In this document: positions 25,376-31,761 of the stretch, piece by piece
Position numbering within the stretch: position 1 is the stretch's first letter
How the letters are laid out: the number at the start of each line of letters is the position of its first letter
NCBI GenBank assembly: GCA_019751755.1
Contig: JAIENA010000232.1
Span: forward strand, 1-33,188
From: Burkholderiaceae bacterium
Lineage (GTDB): Bacteria > Pseudomonadota > Gammaproteobacteria > Burkholderiales > Burkholderiaceae_D
Length of the DNA stretch: 33,188 bases
Direction: 5' to 3'
Notes under the pieces: model-generated
Database searches by the model: none
What the model was told of the DNA's origin: nothing
Seen by the model: only the letters and a program-made list of their open reading frames with translations
Position numbers and translations under genes: made by a program

Positions 25376-26110
25376 CTACAGGGGGGCGGTTACCAGGCTG
25401 GCGATGCCGATGCCTTGTATCGAGTCGAGCGTGGAGATGCGTTCGATGCGGGTGACGGCGCGGAAGCGCTGGGGCGGCAGGCGCAACGTCTGGCCTTCCA
25501 ACCGAACTTCGATCGGTAATTCGACCTGCCAGAAGAACACGCCACCCTCGATGCCTTCCTTTGACAGCACGCCGGTTCCGGCGCTGATGGACAGGTTCAT
25601 GCGCTTGTCCTTGACCGTGTCGAGGATGCCCATGCGGTCAAGGTTGTCGAGGTATTGCTGGAAGCCGTCGCGGGTATAGCCGGGGCGCAGTTCTTCGAGT
25701 TGCTGGCGCCAGTTGAGGAAGTCCAGTGTGAACGAGCGCGTGATGTTGTCGCGTGCGAACTGGATGACGTCGGCGGTCTTGCGGTAGGGCTGGGACATCG
25801 GAATCAGCGGGAACATGCGGCCGTTGTCGGTGGCGAAGTATTCGCGCACCGGATGCGTTGCGCGCCAGCCCAGGTAACCGTTCAGCAGCACGGACAGCAC
25901 CAGCAGGCCGCACAGGATGAAATTCATTTTGACGGATGAGCCCGCGATGAACTGGATGCGGCGGCGTTGCTCTTCCATGCGCACGGCAGGTTCAATCGCA
26001 TCCTGCGTCTGGTGCAGCTTGGGCAGGATTTGCTGGAGCAGCGCGTCGGGCGTTGCGGATGGCGCGTCTTGCTCGGAACGCAGGTGCTGTGCTTCGACTG
26101 GTTTGTTCAT
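25376..26110 (-). CDS. traM: TraM/DotI (IcmL) inner-membrane core protein, first gene of the tra operon
   Basis: The 244-residue protein has a polar N-terminus, a membrane segment at about 62-82 (NFILCGLLVLSVLLNGYLGW) and a periplasmic C-terminal domain with FPLIPMSQPYRKTADVIQFA and the TRSFTLDFLNWRQQLEELRPGYT stretch typical of DotI/IcmL/TraM. It is the first gene of the minus-strand transfer operon here; in IncI1 traM is preceded by traH-traL, which are not upstream in this window. The ATG (26108-26110) has GAGG 5 nt upstream. The divergent plus-strand genes begin about 330 bp away. Confidence 0.88.
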   Translation of the reverse strand: MNKPVEAQHLRSEQDAPSATPDALLQQILPKLHQTQDAIEPAVRMEEQRRRIQFIAGSSVKMNFILCGLLVLSVLLNGYLGWRATHPVREYFATDNGRMFPLIPMSQPYRKTADVIQFARDNITRSFTLDFLNWRQQLEELRPGYTRDGFQQYLDNLDRMGILDTVKDKRMNLSISAGTGVLSKEGIEGGVFFWQVELPIEVRLEGQTLRLPPQRFRAVTRIERISTLDSIQGIGIASLVTAPL

Positions 26111-26443
26111 GGCAACCTCGATTCGCCGCTGACGGCGATGGAGTGGTGGGTTCTATCTTTTGTATTATGGAGATGATGCGGAAATGTGAAGGGCTGGCCC
26201 GCTGGTTTCTGATGGCGGTCAATATTCCTGCTGAACCGGTGGAAGTTGGTCGGTTGGCCTGCTATGCGCGTGCGTGTACTCTTTCATGAAGTTGTTTGAC
26301 TTGCCATAAAGTGTCTTTGTTTTCGTTGTTTAACTTTTAATCCATGGGTTTTTCAGCCCTCTCGGCCAGTTTGGTCGGGCGGGCGCAATAGCTATGCTGG
26401 CGTCGGACGTCGCGTGCAACGTTCACCAGCAACGGGAGCGGTC
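26111..26443. promoter_or_regulatory. Divergent control region between traM and the FlhD-like gene
   Basis: No convincing gene lies in these 333 bases. The middle (about 26,285-26,350) is AT-richer than the coding DNA on both sides. A small hairpin (CGCCG-ctga-CGGCG) lies in the traM leader at about 26,124-26,137. For the plus-strand gene the best hexamers I see are TTGGTC and TATGCT with a 16 nt gap near 26,372-26,399, a weak match. Promoters for both directions should lie here, but none is strong. Confidence 0.45.
26164..26190 (-). promoter_or_regulatory. Weak candidate promoter for the tra operon
   Basis: On the minus strand TTCACA (26185-26190) and CATAAT (26164-26169) each match five of six consensus sigma-70 bases, but the gap is only 15 nt, shorter than the usual 16-18. 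It lies about 55 nt before the traM start. A transfer operon under an activator often has a poor promoter, so this may be genuine; confidence is low. Confidence 0.25.
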
Positions 26444-26737
26444 ATGAGCACAGGTGAAAGGTCGGAACTAATGATCACGATCAGGAGCTTTCAACGGCTC
26501 ATCATGCGGATCAGGCGTGCGCAGTGGCTTATGCAACTGGCGAATCGGGCGCTCAAGGCGGGGAGCGACGCCAGCTTGATGGATTTTGGGTACTCTGCTG
26601 AGCATATTGCGCATCTGCGGGCGCGGATGCTTAGTGGGCAGTGCCCGTTTGGGTTGTCGGCGTTTCGGCGGAATCAGGAATTGATTGGGCGGTTGCAGAA
26701 GGAGATTGATCGGTTGGTGAGTGGGGCCGTGGCGTGA
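26444..26737 (+). CDS. Small helical protein, possibly an FlhD-like transcription factor
   Basis: The 97-residue product starts at ATG 26444 with GGGAG 5 nt upstream; an upstream start 10 codons earlier has no such site. It is basic and predicted helical. By eye the core (LMQLANRALKAGSDASLMDFGYSAEHIAHLRARML) follows the FlhD pattern: a Leu/Ala helix, then A-x-x-x-M-x-x-G and a following helix. FlhD-like proteins, with FlhC-like partners, are master activators of transfer in SXT and IncC elements (SetCD, AcaCD). This gene is divergent from the transfer operon, where such a regulator would sit. No adjacent FlhC partner is seen. The family match is unverified; it could be another small helical regulator. 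Confidence 0.55.
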   Translation: MSTGERSELMITIRSFQRLIMRIRRAQWLMQLANRALKAGSDASLMDFGYSAEHIAHLRARMLSGQCPFGLSAFRRNQELIGRLQKEIDRLVSGAVA

Positions 26738-26893
26738 GTGGGGCGGTGGGGTTTTGGGCGTTCATAATTTGCGGTATGGGTGGTTGCTTTACGTCCTCGC
26801 TGGGGGCGATGGGGAGATGTGTGCGGCTGCCTTTTCCGAGGACCGCTGGAAACATGCGGTGGTAGACTAGAAAAAGACGCCAACGGCATCTCA

Positions 26894-26927
26894 CTCTGAA
26901 TATAACCCGTTTCCACCCTATTCAGAG
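26894..26927 (+). repeat. 9 bp inverted repeat overlapping the integrase ribosome binding site
   Basis: CTCTGAATA (26894-26902) and TATTCAGAG (26919-26927) are perfect reverse complements separated by 16 nt. The right arm covers the AGAGGA ribosome binding site of the recombinase pseudogene. It could be an RNA hairpin limiting translation or a protein-binding site. Confidence 0.4.
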
Positions 26928-26934
26928 GATCACC

Positions 26935-27606
26935 ATGGCACAAGCCACCGTTCTTAAGCCGGGCCAATACCGGCACCTTCTCCGCGCCACCAAAGGAACT
27001 AGCCGCGATCCTGAGCGGGACGTTCTTGTCCTGCTGCTTGGCATTCATACAGGCATGCGCGTGTCGGAGATTGCGCAAATCGAAGTGGGAGACATGCTGT
27101 TCCCATACGGAGCCATTCGATCCGAGGTTTCGCTCCGGCCAGAATCACAAAGGGCTTGCGACAGCGATGCATTTACCCGACAAACCGGGACTTGATCGCA
27201 GCGATTGATGATCACCTCACGCTGCGTGTCGAACGGCGTTGGCGGATGAGTGATGATCCGAAGCGCTATCGTGGGCTGCGGCCAGACAGCGCGCTGATTC
27301 TGACTTTCAAAGGCTATCGCTATTCAATGAACACAAAACCCCGGATTAATCAGGCGGGCGAACGGGTCGAGTACGCGGCCTGTGATGCGCTGCAATCGCA
27401 CGTGACTAAAGCTGTATCGGGACGCCGGCATAAAAGGTGGTAGCAGCCATTCTGGCCGAAGGACTATGGCCAGCCGCCTTTTGGCCAATGGCGCTGCCTT
27501 GGAAACGGTCCAGCTCATGCTTGGGGACGCCGAGTTGGACCATGTAGATCCTTATCTGCAAGTATCTAAGGCGGTTCTGCGGCGTGCATTCGAAGAAGTG
27601 ATTTAG
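26935..27606 (+). pseudogene. Tyrosine recombinase (integrase), broken by two frameshifts
   Basis: Three frames together give one short, catalytic-domain-only tyrosine recombinase of about 220 residues. Frame one (from ATG 26935) holds box I as HTGMRVSEI with the catalytic Arg. A shift at about 27,141-27,143 leads into a frame with [36 protein letters not shown] and [21 protein letters not shown] second shift at about 27,408-27,412 leads to [24 protein letters not shown] (the H-x-x-R motif) and then [13 protein letters not shown], ending with TAG at 27604-27606. The catalytic Tyr in DPYL remains, but the His normally found in LGH is Asp. The gene would not make a working recombinase unless recoded. 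Two sequencing errors are possible but less likely given the additional active-site change. Confidence 0.85.
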
Positions 27607-27879
27607 GGAGATGAGGGCATTTTTCGCGACAATGTTGGAACTTTAAAACATTCGACGCCTTAATCATTTTGTGATGATTGGTTATAATTTGTTTCCCTTG
27701 GTTAACTATAATATGTAGCAAGACAATTGGCACCGCCACAGTGCGCGTAGCGGTGCCCGCAAGCTGAAAATCCGCAGTGCTGGCATGGCTGCTGCAGTAC
27801 GAGAAACGACTTTCTCGCGCGAAAGTCCATCAAGGGAAAAAGAATGGAAAATGGTAAAAAACCTTTTATGGAGTAAGAC
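27607..27879. other. Intergenic leader before the HXS operon
   Basis: No gene is recognised in these 273 bases. The left part is AT-rich with two TATAAT hexamers (27683-27688 and 27707-27712), neither with a good -35 at normal spacing; either could be a promoter for the plus-strand operon. An 8 bp inverted repeat follows (GGCACCGC at 27729-27736, GCGGTGCC at 27750-27757, 13 nt loop), then a pair of overlapping hairpins. An opposite-strand frame of 148 codons crosses this region, but its product has no recognisable features. Confidence 0.5.
27800..27827 (+). promoter_or_regulatory. Two mutually exclusive leader hairpins
   Basis: CGAGAAA (27800-27806) pairs with TTTCTCG (27811-27817) around a 4 nt loop, while GACTTTC (27808-27814) pairs with GAAAGTC (27821-27827) around a 6 nt loop. 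The two stems share bases, so only one can form at a time. They lie about 50 nt before the first ORF of the HXS operon. A switch-like role is inferred; there is no T-run after either stem. Confidence 0.35.
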
Positions 27880-28266
27880 ATAACAGTACATTTCGATCAA
27901 GACAATGGTCCCGGCACGATCTTGACGGAGGAGCACCGGACTGCAATTGAGGATGCGATTAAACAAATTGACTTCGAGCTGGGTCGTTGCGGTGATGAAG
28001 GTGCTCGCGCCTTGAACCGCCAGCGCGCGCACTTGGTAGCCGAGCTGGCCGCTGGCCAGACGCTGCCGTTTGACGACGAGGAATATAGCGCCCAGTTGGC
28101 GCCCGAAACGGCCGGTAGCCGACAAGGGAGTGGAACTATGGCAATGAGCCACGATGATGGTTTAGAGCTGACTAAGCGCGATATGCTGGTGTCGGAACAC
28201 TTGCGGCCAGGTTCAATTTGGCGTCAGCGCCAACACGCCCGTATTTGCTCTTCTGATTGCGGCTGA
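27880..28266 (+). CDS. Small protein of unknown function at the head of the HXS operon
   Basis: The frame encodes a polar, coiled-coil-like N-terminal part (EEHRTAIEDAIKQIDFELGRCGDEGARALNRQRAHLVAEL) and a tail ending RQHARICSSDCG. The best ribosome binding site, GGAG at 27870-27873, is 6 nt before an ATA codon at 27880, giving 128 residues; the first common start codon in frame is a TTG at 27922 without a site. An internal ATG at 28138 has GGAG 7 nt upstream and could start a separate 42-residue peptide. HxsD normally heads HXS operons, but I see no LLNDYxLRE-like motif here, so I do not assign that name. It may be a partner protein, or a divergent HxsD with a decayed end; see the open frame ahead of hxsB. 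Confidence 0.45.
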   Translation: MTVHFDQDNGPGTILTEEHRTAIEDAIKQIDFELGRCGDEGARALNRQRAHLVAELAAGQTLPFDDEEYSAQLAPETAGSRQGSGTMAMSHDDGLELTKRDMLVSEHLRPGSIWRQRQHARICSSDCG

Positions 28267-28294
28267 TTCCGATTACTATTTAAGCTCATCAATT

Positions 28295-29881
28295 ATGTCG
28301 CCAGTGCAGGAATTAGGACGGAACCTTGTTGGTGACGTGAGTTACGAAAAGCTCTTCTCTCAAGCATCAATGCAAATACACCCGATCAGCTTTATCAAGT
28401 TGCCGAAGTTGGCGCATCAAACCTCGACACACGAAGTCGGGGACGACTTGGTATTCGGAAGCATGCGGATTCGGCGCTTCTGTCCAGGGAAGTACGTTGC
28501 GATTTCCGAAACAGGCGATTGGGAAATCTTGGACGACGAAACGTTGGCGTTGCTGCCTGGTGACGACTCGGTCCTTCCAATCGACCTTAAGGCGCGCCTA
28601 ATTGCTAAGTTCCTGGTTGAGTCTCCGTTCCAAGGGGCCGGTACAGCCTTGCTTAAAAAGGCTCGTTTGGTAGCGAAACGGTCCACTGTACAGAGCGGCC
28701 CATCGCTACACATCATTGTTCCCACCCTCCAGTGCGCACATTCATGCAAGTACTGCCAGGTTAGCCGGGCGCTTGAAAGCGAAGGACATACTATGAGCAT
28801 CGAAGTCTTGGATGCCGCGTGTGATTCGATTTTCCAATCACCATCACCAGTACTGACAGTTGAATTCCAGGGAGGGGACCCACTCCTGCGTTTTGACCTG
28901 GTGCGGCGGGCTATCCTGCGTATCGAGGCGAAGAACGCGTTGGAAGGACGAACGCTCAGATTCGTCGTGGCCTCGACTTTGCATCAGTTGACGGCAGATA
29001 TGTGCGAGTTCTTCAATCAACACAGAGTATACCTGTCGACGAGCATCGACGGCCCAGTTGCACTGCATAACCAGAATCGGCCGACTCCGGAGCGAAATTC
29101 TTACCAACGCACGCTAGCGGGCATTGAACTCGCTCGCGCCCATATTGGCCCCGCCAGCGTTTCAGCGTTGATGACCACCACGCGTGCCTCACTTGCATAT
29201 CCCAATGAGATTGTTGACGAGTACGTGCGTCTGGGCTTGCCGGAGATATTCCTGCGGCCGTTAAGTAGCTACGGTTTTGCCAAACGTAATCAATCGAAGC
29301 TTGGCTACTCGGTGGAAGAATTCCAGGCCTTCTACGAAGCTGCACTTGAACGAATCCTCTGGTGGAACTCGAAGGGTGTCCAGATTCGGGAAGTGTATGC
29401 ATCGATCATCTGCAACAAGATTCTATCGACGTTCGATGCCGGCTACGTGGACTTGCAAAGCCCAACTGGCGCGGGCGCCAGTGTGCTTGTCTACAACTAT
29501 GACGGCTACATCTACCCAAGCGATGAAGCTAGGATGTTGGCCGAGACTGGTGATGTCAGCCTGAGGATGAGACCCATTCGTGCTGAAGTAGGGCAGGGCG
29601 CAGGCGTCTTAGTGCAATTGCGCGCGGCTAGCGAACCAAACCAAATTGAAGGATGCCGAACCTGCGCGTATCACTCATATTGTGGCCCGAATCCGGTTGA
29701 CGCCCAGGCCCAACATGGAAATATGCTTGCTCCAGTCCGGGAGACGGAGCACTGCGCAAGGCATTTGGCACTGTTTGACAATATGTTTGAGCGTATTGCA
29801 GGGGCATCGGAAGCGCAGTTAGATCTGCTCCATCAATGGGCGCAACCGGCGGGCCTCCGGGAGTCTGTATGCGAAGGGTAG
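28295..29881 (+). CDS. hxsB: HxsB-type radical SAM maturase of a His-Xaa-Ser system
   Basis: The 528-residue protein has the radical SAM cluster CAHSCKYC (Cys147, Cys151, Cys154) after a RiPP-recognition-like N-terminal region, a GGDP motif shortly after (VEFQGGDPLLRF), and a C-terminal SPASM/twitch-like cysteine set (GCRTCAYHSYCGP and, later, EHC). This pattern and the paired downstream radical SAM gene match HxsB, which is thought to modify the HxsA repeat protein; the chemistry is not established. The start is uncertain: ATG 28295 has only a weak site, an open frame extends 41 codons further upstream without ATG, GTG or TTG, and internal ATGs exist (for example near residues 27 and 57, the latter just before the part that resembles other HxsB proteins). 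It overlaps hxsC by 13 bp. Confidence 0.85.
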   Translation: MSPVQELGRNLVGDVSYEKLFSQASMQIHPISFIKLPKLAHQTSTHEVGDDLVFGSMRIRRFCPGKYVAISETGDWEILDDETLALLPGDDSVLPIDLKARLIAKFLVESPFQGAGTALLKKARLVAKRSTVQSGPSLHIIVPTLQCAHSCKYCQVSRALESEGHTMSIEVLDAACDSIFQSPSPVLTVEFQGGDPLLRFDLVRRAILRIEAKNALEGRTLRFVVASTLHQLTADMCEFFNQHRVYLSTSIDGPVALHNQNRPTPERNSYQRTLAGIELARAHIGPASVSALMTTTRASLAYPNEIVDEYVRLGLPEIFLRPLSSYGFAKRNQSKLGYSVEEFQAFYEAALERILWWNSKGVQIREVYASIICNKILSTFDAGYVDLQSPTGAGASVLVYNYDGYIYPSDEARMLAETGDVSLRMRPIRAEVGQGAGVLVQLRAASEPNQIEGCRTCAYHSYCGPNPVDAQAQHGNMLAPVRETEHCARHLALFDNMFERIAGASEAQLDLLHQWAQPAGLRESVCEG

Positions 29882-30996
29882 CGGCCAATTTCAGCTCGTG
29901 GACAAGTCGGCGCGCGCACCGAGTGGTGGCGCTCGAGAATGTCATTTCTTCGTGGACGCCAGAGGTCAACTTCCTTGTTTTGATCCAAGACTCTGCAGAG
30001 GCGGAGCAGATTCTCGACCTGGTCGCTCGAGGTGTCGGGAATCTTGGTTGGATTGAGAGCCCTGAAGTCGAGCTGGGAGATGTGGTCATGCCGATTTCTG
30101 GCAAAGGAACTGTCGACGTCTCTTACCGGTGCTCCGATGTGCATCACACCTTATTCCTTACGAACAGGTGCAACAGTAACTGTTTGATGTGTTCGCAGCC
30201 TCCCACGAAGGGTGATGACGGTTGGCTGGTTGACGAGGCCATCGACATCGTTCGGCAGATTGAATACTCACCAGAGAGCATTGGTATCACGGGCGGTGAG
30301 CCGTTATTGACTGGACGAAGACTCCGTGAGGTTTTGGACGAGATCCACCATCGGCACCCAACGACCAGGATTGACCTTCTGACCAATGGTCGCCTTCTAA
30401 ACAATCGAGAAATTGCGACAGGTCTTCTTGATGGATTGGAGGCCAGTGTAGCGTGGCTCGTTCCCCTGTATGGGCATGCACACATGCTCCACGACTTTGT
30501 CGTTCAATCGCCAGGCGCATTCGAACAGACGCTGGAAGGGATTCTGCGTTTGCAAGAGCGCGGTCAGGCGATTCAGGTTCGGATAGTGCTAATCGAACCT
30601 ATACTGGAGCGCCTAGGTGACCTGTGTGATTTCATTGGAAAAAACCTCCCATTCGTTCACGAGGTCGCGTTGATGGCCTGCGAGCCAATTGGCTTCGCGC
30701 TTGCGAACAAAGAGGTCTGTGACCTTGATCTCAAGGACTGGTGGCCACAACTCGCACAGGCATCACGAACACTGCGGCGCTATGGTGTCCGCCATATGTT
30801 TATGAACACGCCTCTCTGCGCGCTGCCCAGGGAGCTCTGGCCACGAGCCGTTCGAAGCATTTCGGACTGGAAGCAGGTATATGCAACGGAGTGCCAGGGA
30901 TGTACTGTCAAGGATTCTTGCAGCGGCCTGTTTGCATGGCATGAACGCGGATGGAAGCCAACAAAAATTAGAAAAATGAAGGAGATAGTGGAATGA
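29869..30996 (+). CDS. hxsC: HxsC-type radical SAM protein of a His-Xaa-Ser system
   Basis: From the ATG at 29869, which has GGGAG 5 nt upstream, the protein is 375 residues. An ATG 11 codons earlier lies inside hxsB without a site. The radical SAM cluster is CNSNCLMC (Cys101, Cys105, Cys108), followed by ITGGEPLL and the LLTNGRLL strand of the barrel. The C-terminus has CQGCTVKDSC, a possible extra Fe-S ligand set. HxsC pairs with HxsB in HXS systems; HxsB and HxsC are both expected to act on HxsA. The stop overlaps the hxsA start by 4 bp (ATGA). Confidence 0.87.
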   Translation: MRRVAANFSSWTSRRAHRVVALENVISSWTPEVNFLVLIQDSAEAEQILDLVARGVGNLGWIESPEVELGDVVMPISGKGTVDVSYRCSDVHHTLFLTNRCNSNCLMCSQPPTKGDDGWLVDEAIDIVRQIEYSPESIGITGGEPLLTGRRLREVLDEIHHRHPTTRIDLLTNGRLLNNREIATGLLDGLEASVAWLVPLYGHAHMLHDFVVQSPGAFEQTLEGILRLQERGQAIQVRIVLIEPILERLGDLCDFIGKNLPFVHEVALMACEPIGFALANKEVCDLDLKDWWPQLAQASRTLRRYGVRHMFMNTPLCALPRELWPRAVRSISDWKQVYATECQGCTVKDSCSGLFAWHERGWKPTKIRKMKEIVE

Positions 30997-31718
30997 GTCG
31001 ATTCGTAAAGAGCCTGGTGCTCTTTGTTGTGGGCCTTCAGATGCTACCTACAAAGGCTAGTGAGCAGCACTCTGGGCCAACGATGACGGGGGATGATGAT
31101 TCTAAAGGGATCACTTTGCAGCCGTTGAACGGTAAATTCGACAACCTGTTCGCAGCTCACCGCTCGCACTCAAGCCATCGCTCGCATTCAAGTCACAGCT
31201 CGCATTACTCAGGGTCGTCCGGTTACACACCATCCTACACGCCGCCTCCGGTGCCTGCGCCGTACGTACCGCCGGCACCGGCCGCACCGCCGGACCGCAG
31301 CACGTCTTCAACCTCTAAGCAGTCTGGCGGCACGTCCGGAACCCATTCGGAGCAGGGGAACTTGCCAGTAAACTCATTCATTGACCCGAACCAGAGTGGC
31401 ACGTTGAACGCTACTTCAGGCTCTGGTTCCGTCAGGGCACAACCGCATTCCCCTGTAGCTACTGGTACTGTGCAGACAGCACCTGTACAAGCTGGTGGCG
31501 ACGTCCCGCTCTCTCGCTCCGAAAAACTCCATCTGCAGGTATTCCGGGTACAGCTTAGGCTGAATAGCCTCGGTCTGTTCAATGGCCACATTAGCGGAAA
31601 GTTGGACGATGAGACCAAGCACGCGCTGAGGATGTTCCAAAGCGTGAAGGGCTTCCCGGAGACAGGCTTGATGACTACCGAAACGCTTAATGCGCTGGGT
31701 GTGAGTGCAGTGAAATGA
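30993..31718 (+). CDS. hxsA: HxsA-type secreted His-Xaa-Ser repeat protein with peptidoglycan-binding domain
   Basis: The 241-residue protein starts with a signal peptide (about 1-22). Six tandem His-x-Ser units lie at residues 56-73, followed by a long Pro/Ser/Thr/Gly-rich linker and a C-terminal peptidoglycan-binding type 1 domain (about 175-238: QLRLNSLGLFNGHISGKLDDET and ALRMFQSVKGFPETGLMT). This is the HxsA layout: the repeat is the presumed target of HxsB and HxsC, and the binding domain would anchor the product to the cell wall. The start ATG overlaps the hxsC stop and has AAGGAG 8 nt upstream. The physiological role of HXS proteins is not known. Confidence 0.9.
   Translation: MSRFVKSLVLFVVGLQMLPTKASEQHSGPTMTGDDDSKGITLQPLNGKFDNLFAAHRSHSSHRSHSSHSSHYSGSSGYTPSYTPPPVPAPYVPPAPAAPPDRSTSSTSKQSGGTSGTHSEQGNLPVNSFIDPNQSGTLNATSGSGSVRAQPHSPVATGTVQTAPVQAGGDVPLSRSEKLHLQVFRVQLRLNSLGLFNGHISGKLDDETKHALRMFQSVKGFPETGLMTTETLNALGVSAVK
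31158..31211 (+). repeat. Six tandem His-Xaa-Ser codon units in hxsA
   Basis: The translated units are HRS, HSS, HRS, HSS, HSS and HYS, each three codons long. At the DNA level the units vary (CAC/CAT/TCG/TCA/AGC), so the array is kept by selection on the protein more than by recent duplication. Confidence 0.85.
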
Positions 31719-31761
31719 TGCTAGGTGTCCTGATCAGAACAGCTTTTTTGGGAGTGACGTT

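Noticed and set aside
27706..28152. 148-codon minus-strand frame in the HXS leader
   Set aside because: No recognisable motif or ribosome binding site, and it overlaps the supported plus-strand small ORF.
31719..31761. Terminator between hxsA and the HEPN gene (T-run at about 31,744-31,749)
   Set aside because: The T-run is preceded only by the palindrome CTGATCAG, which cannot form a stem with a loop; the gap is better read as a spacer with the GGGAG site of the next gene.
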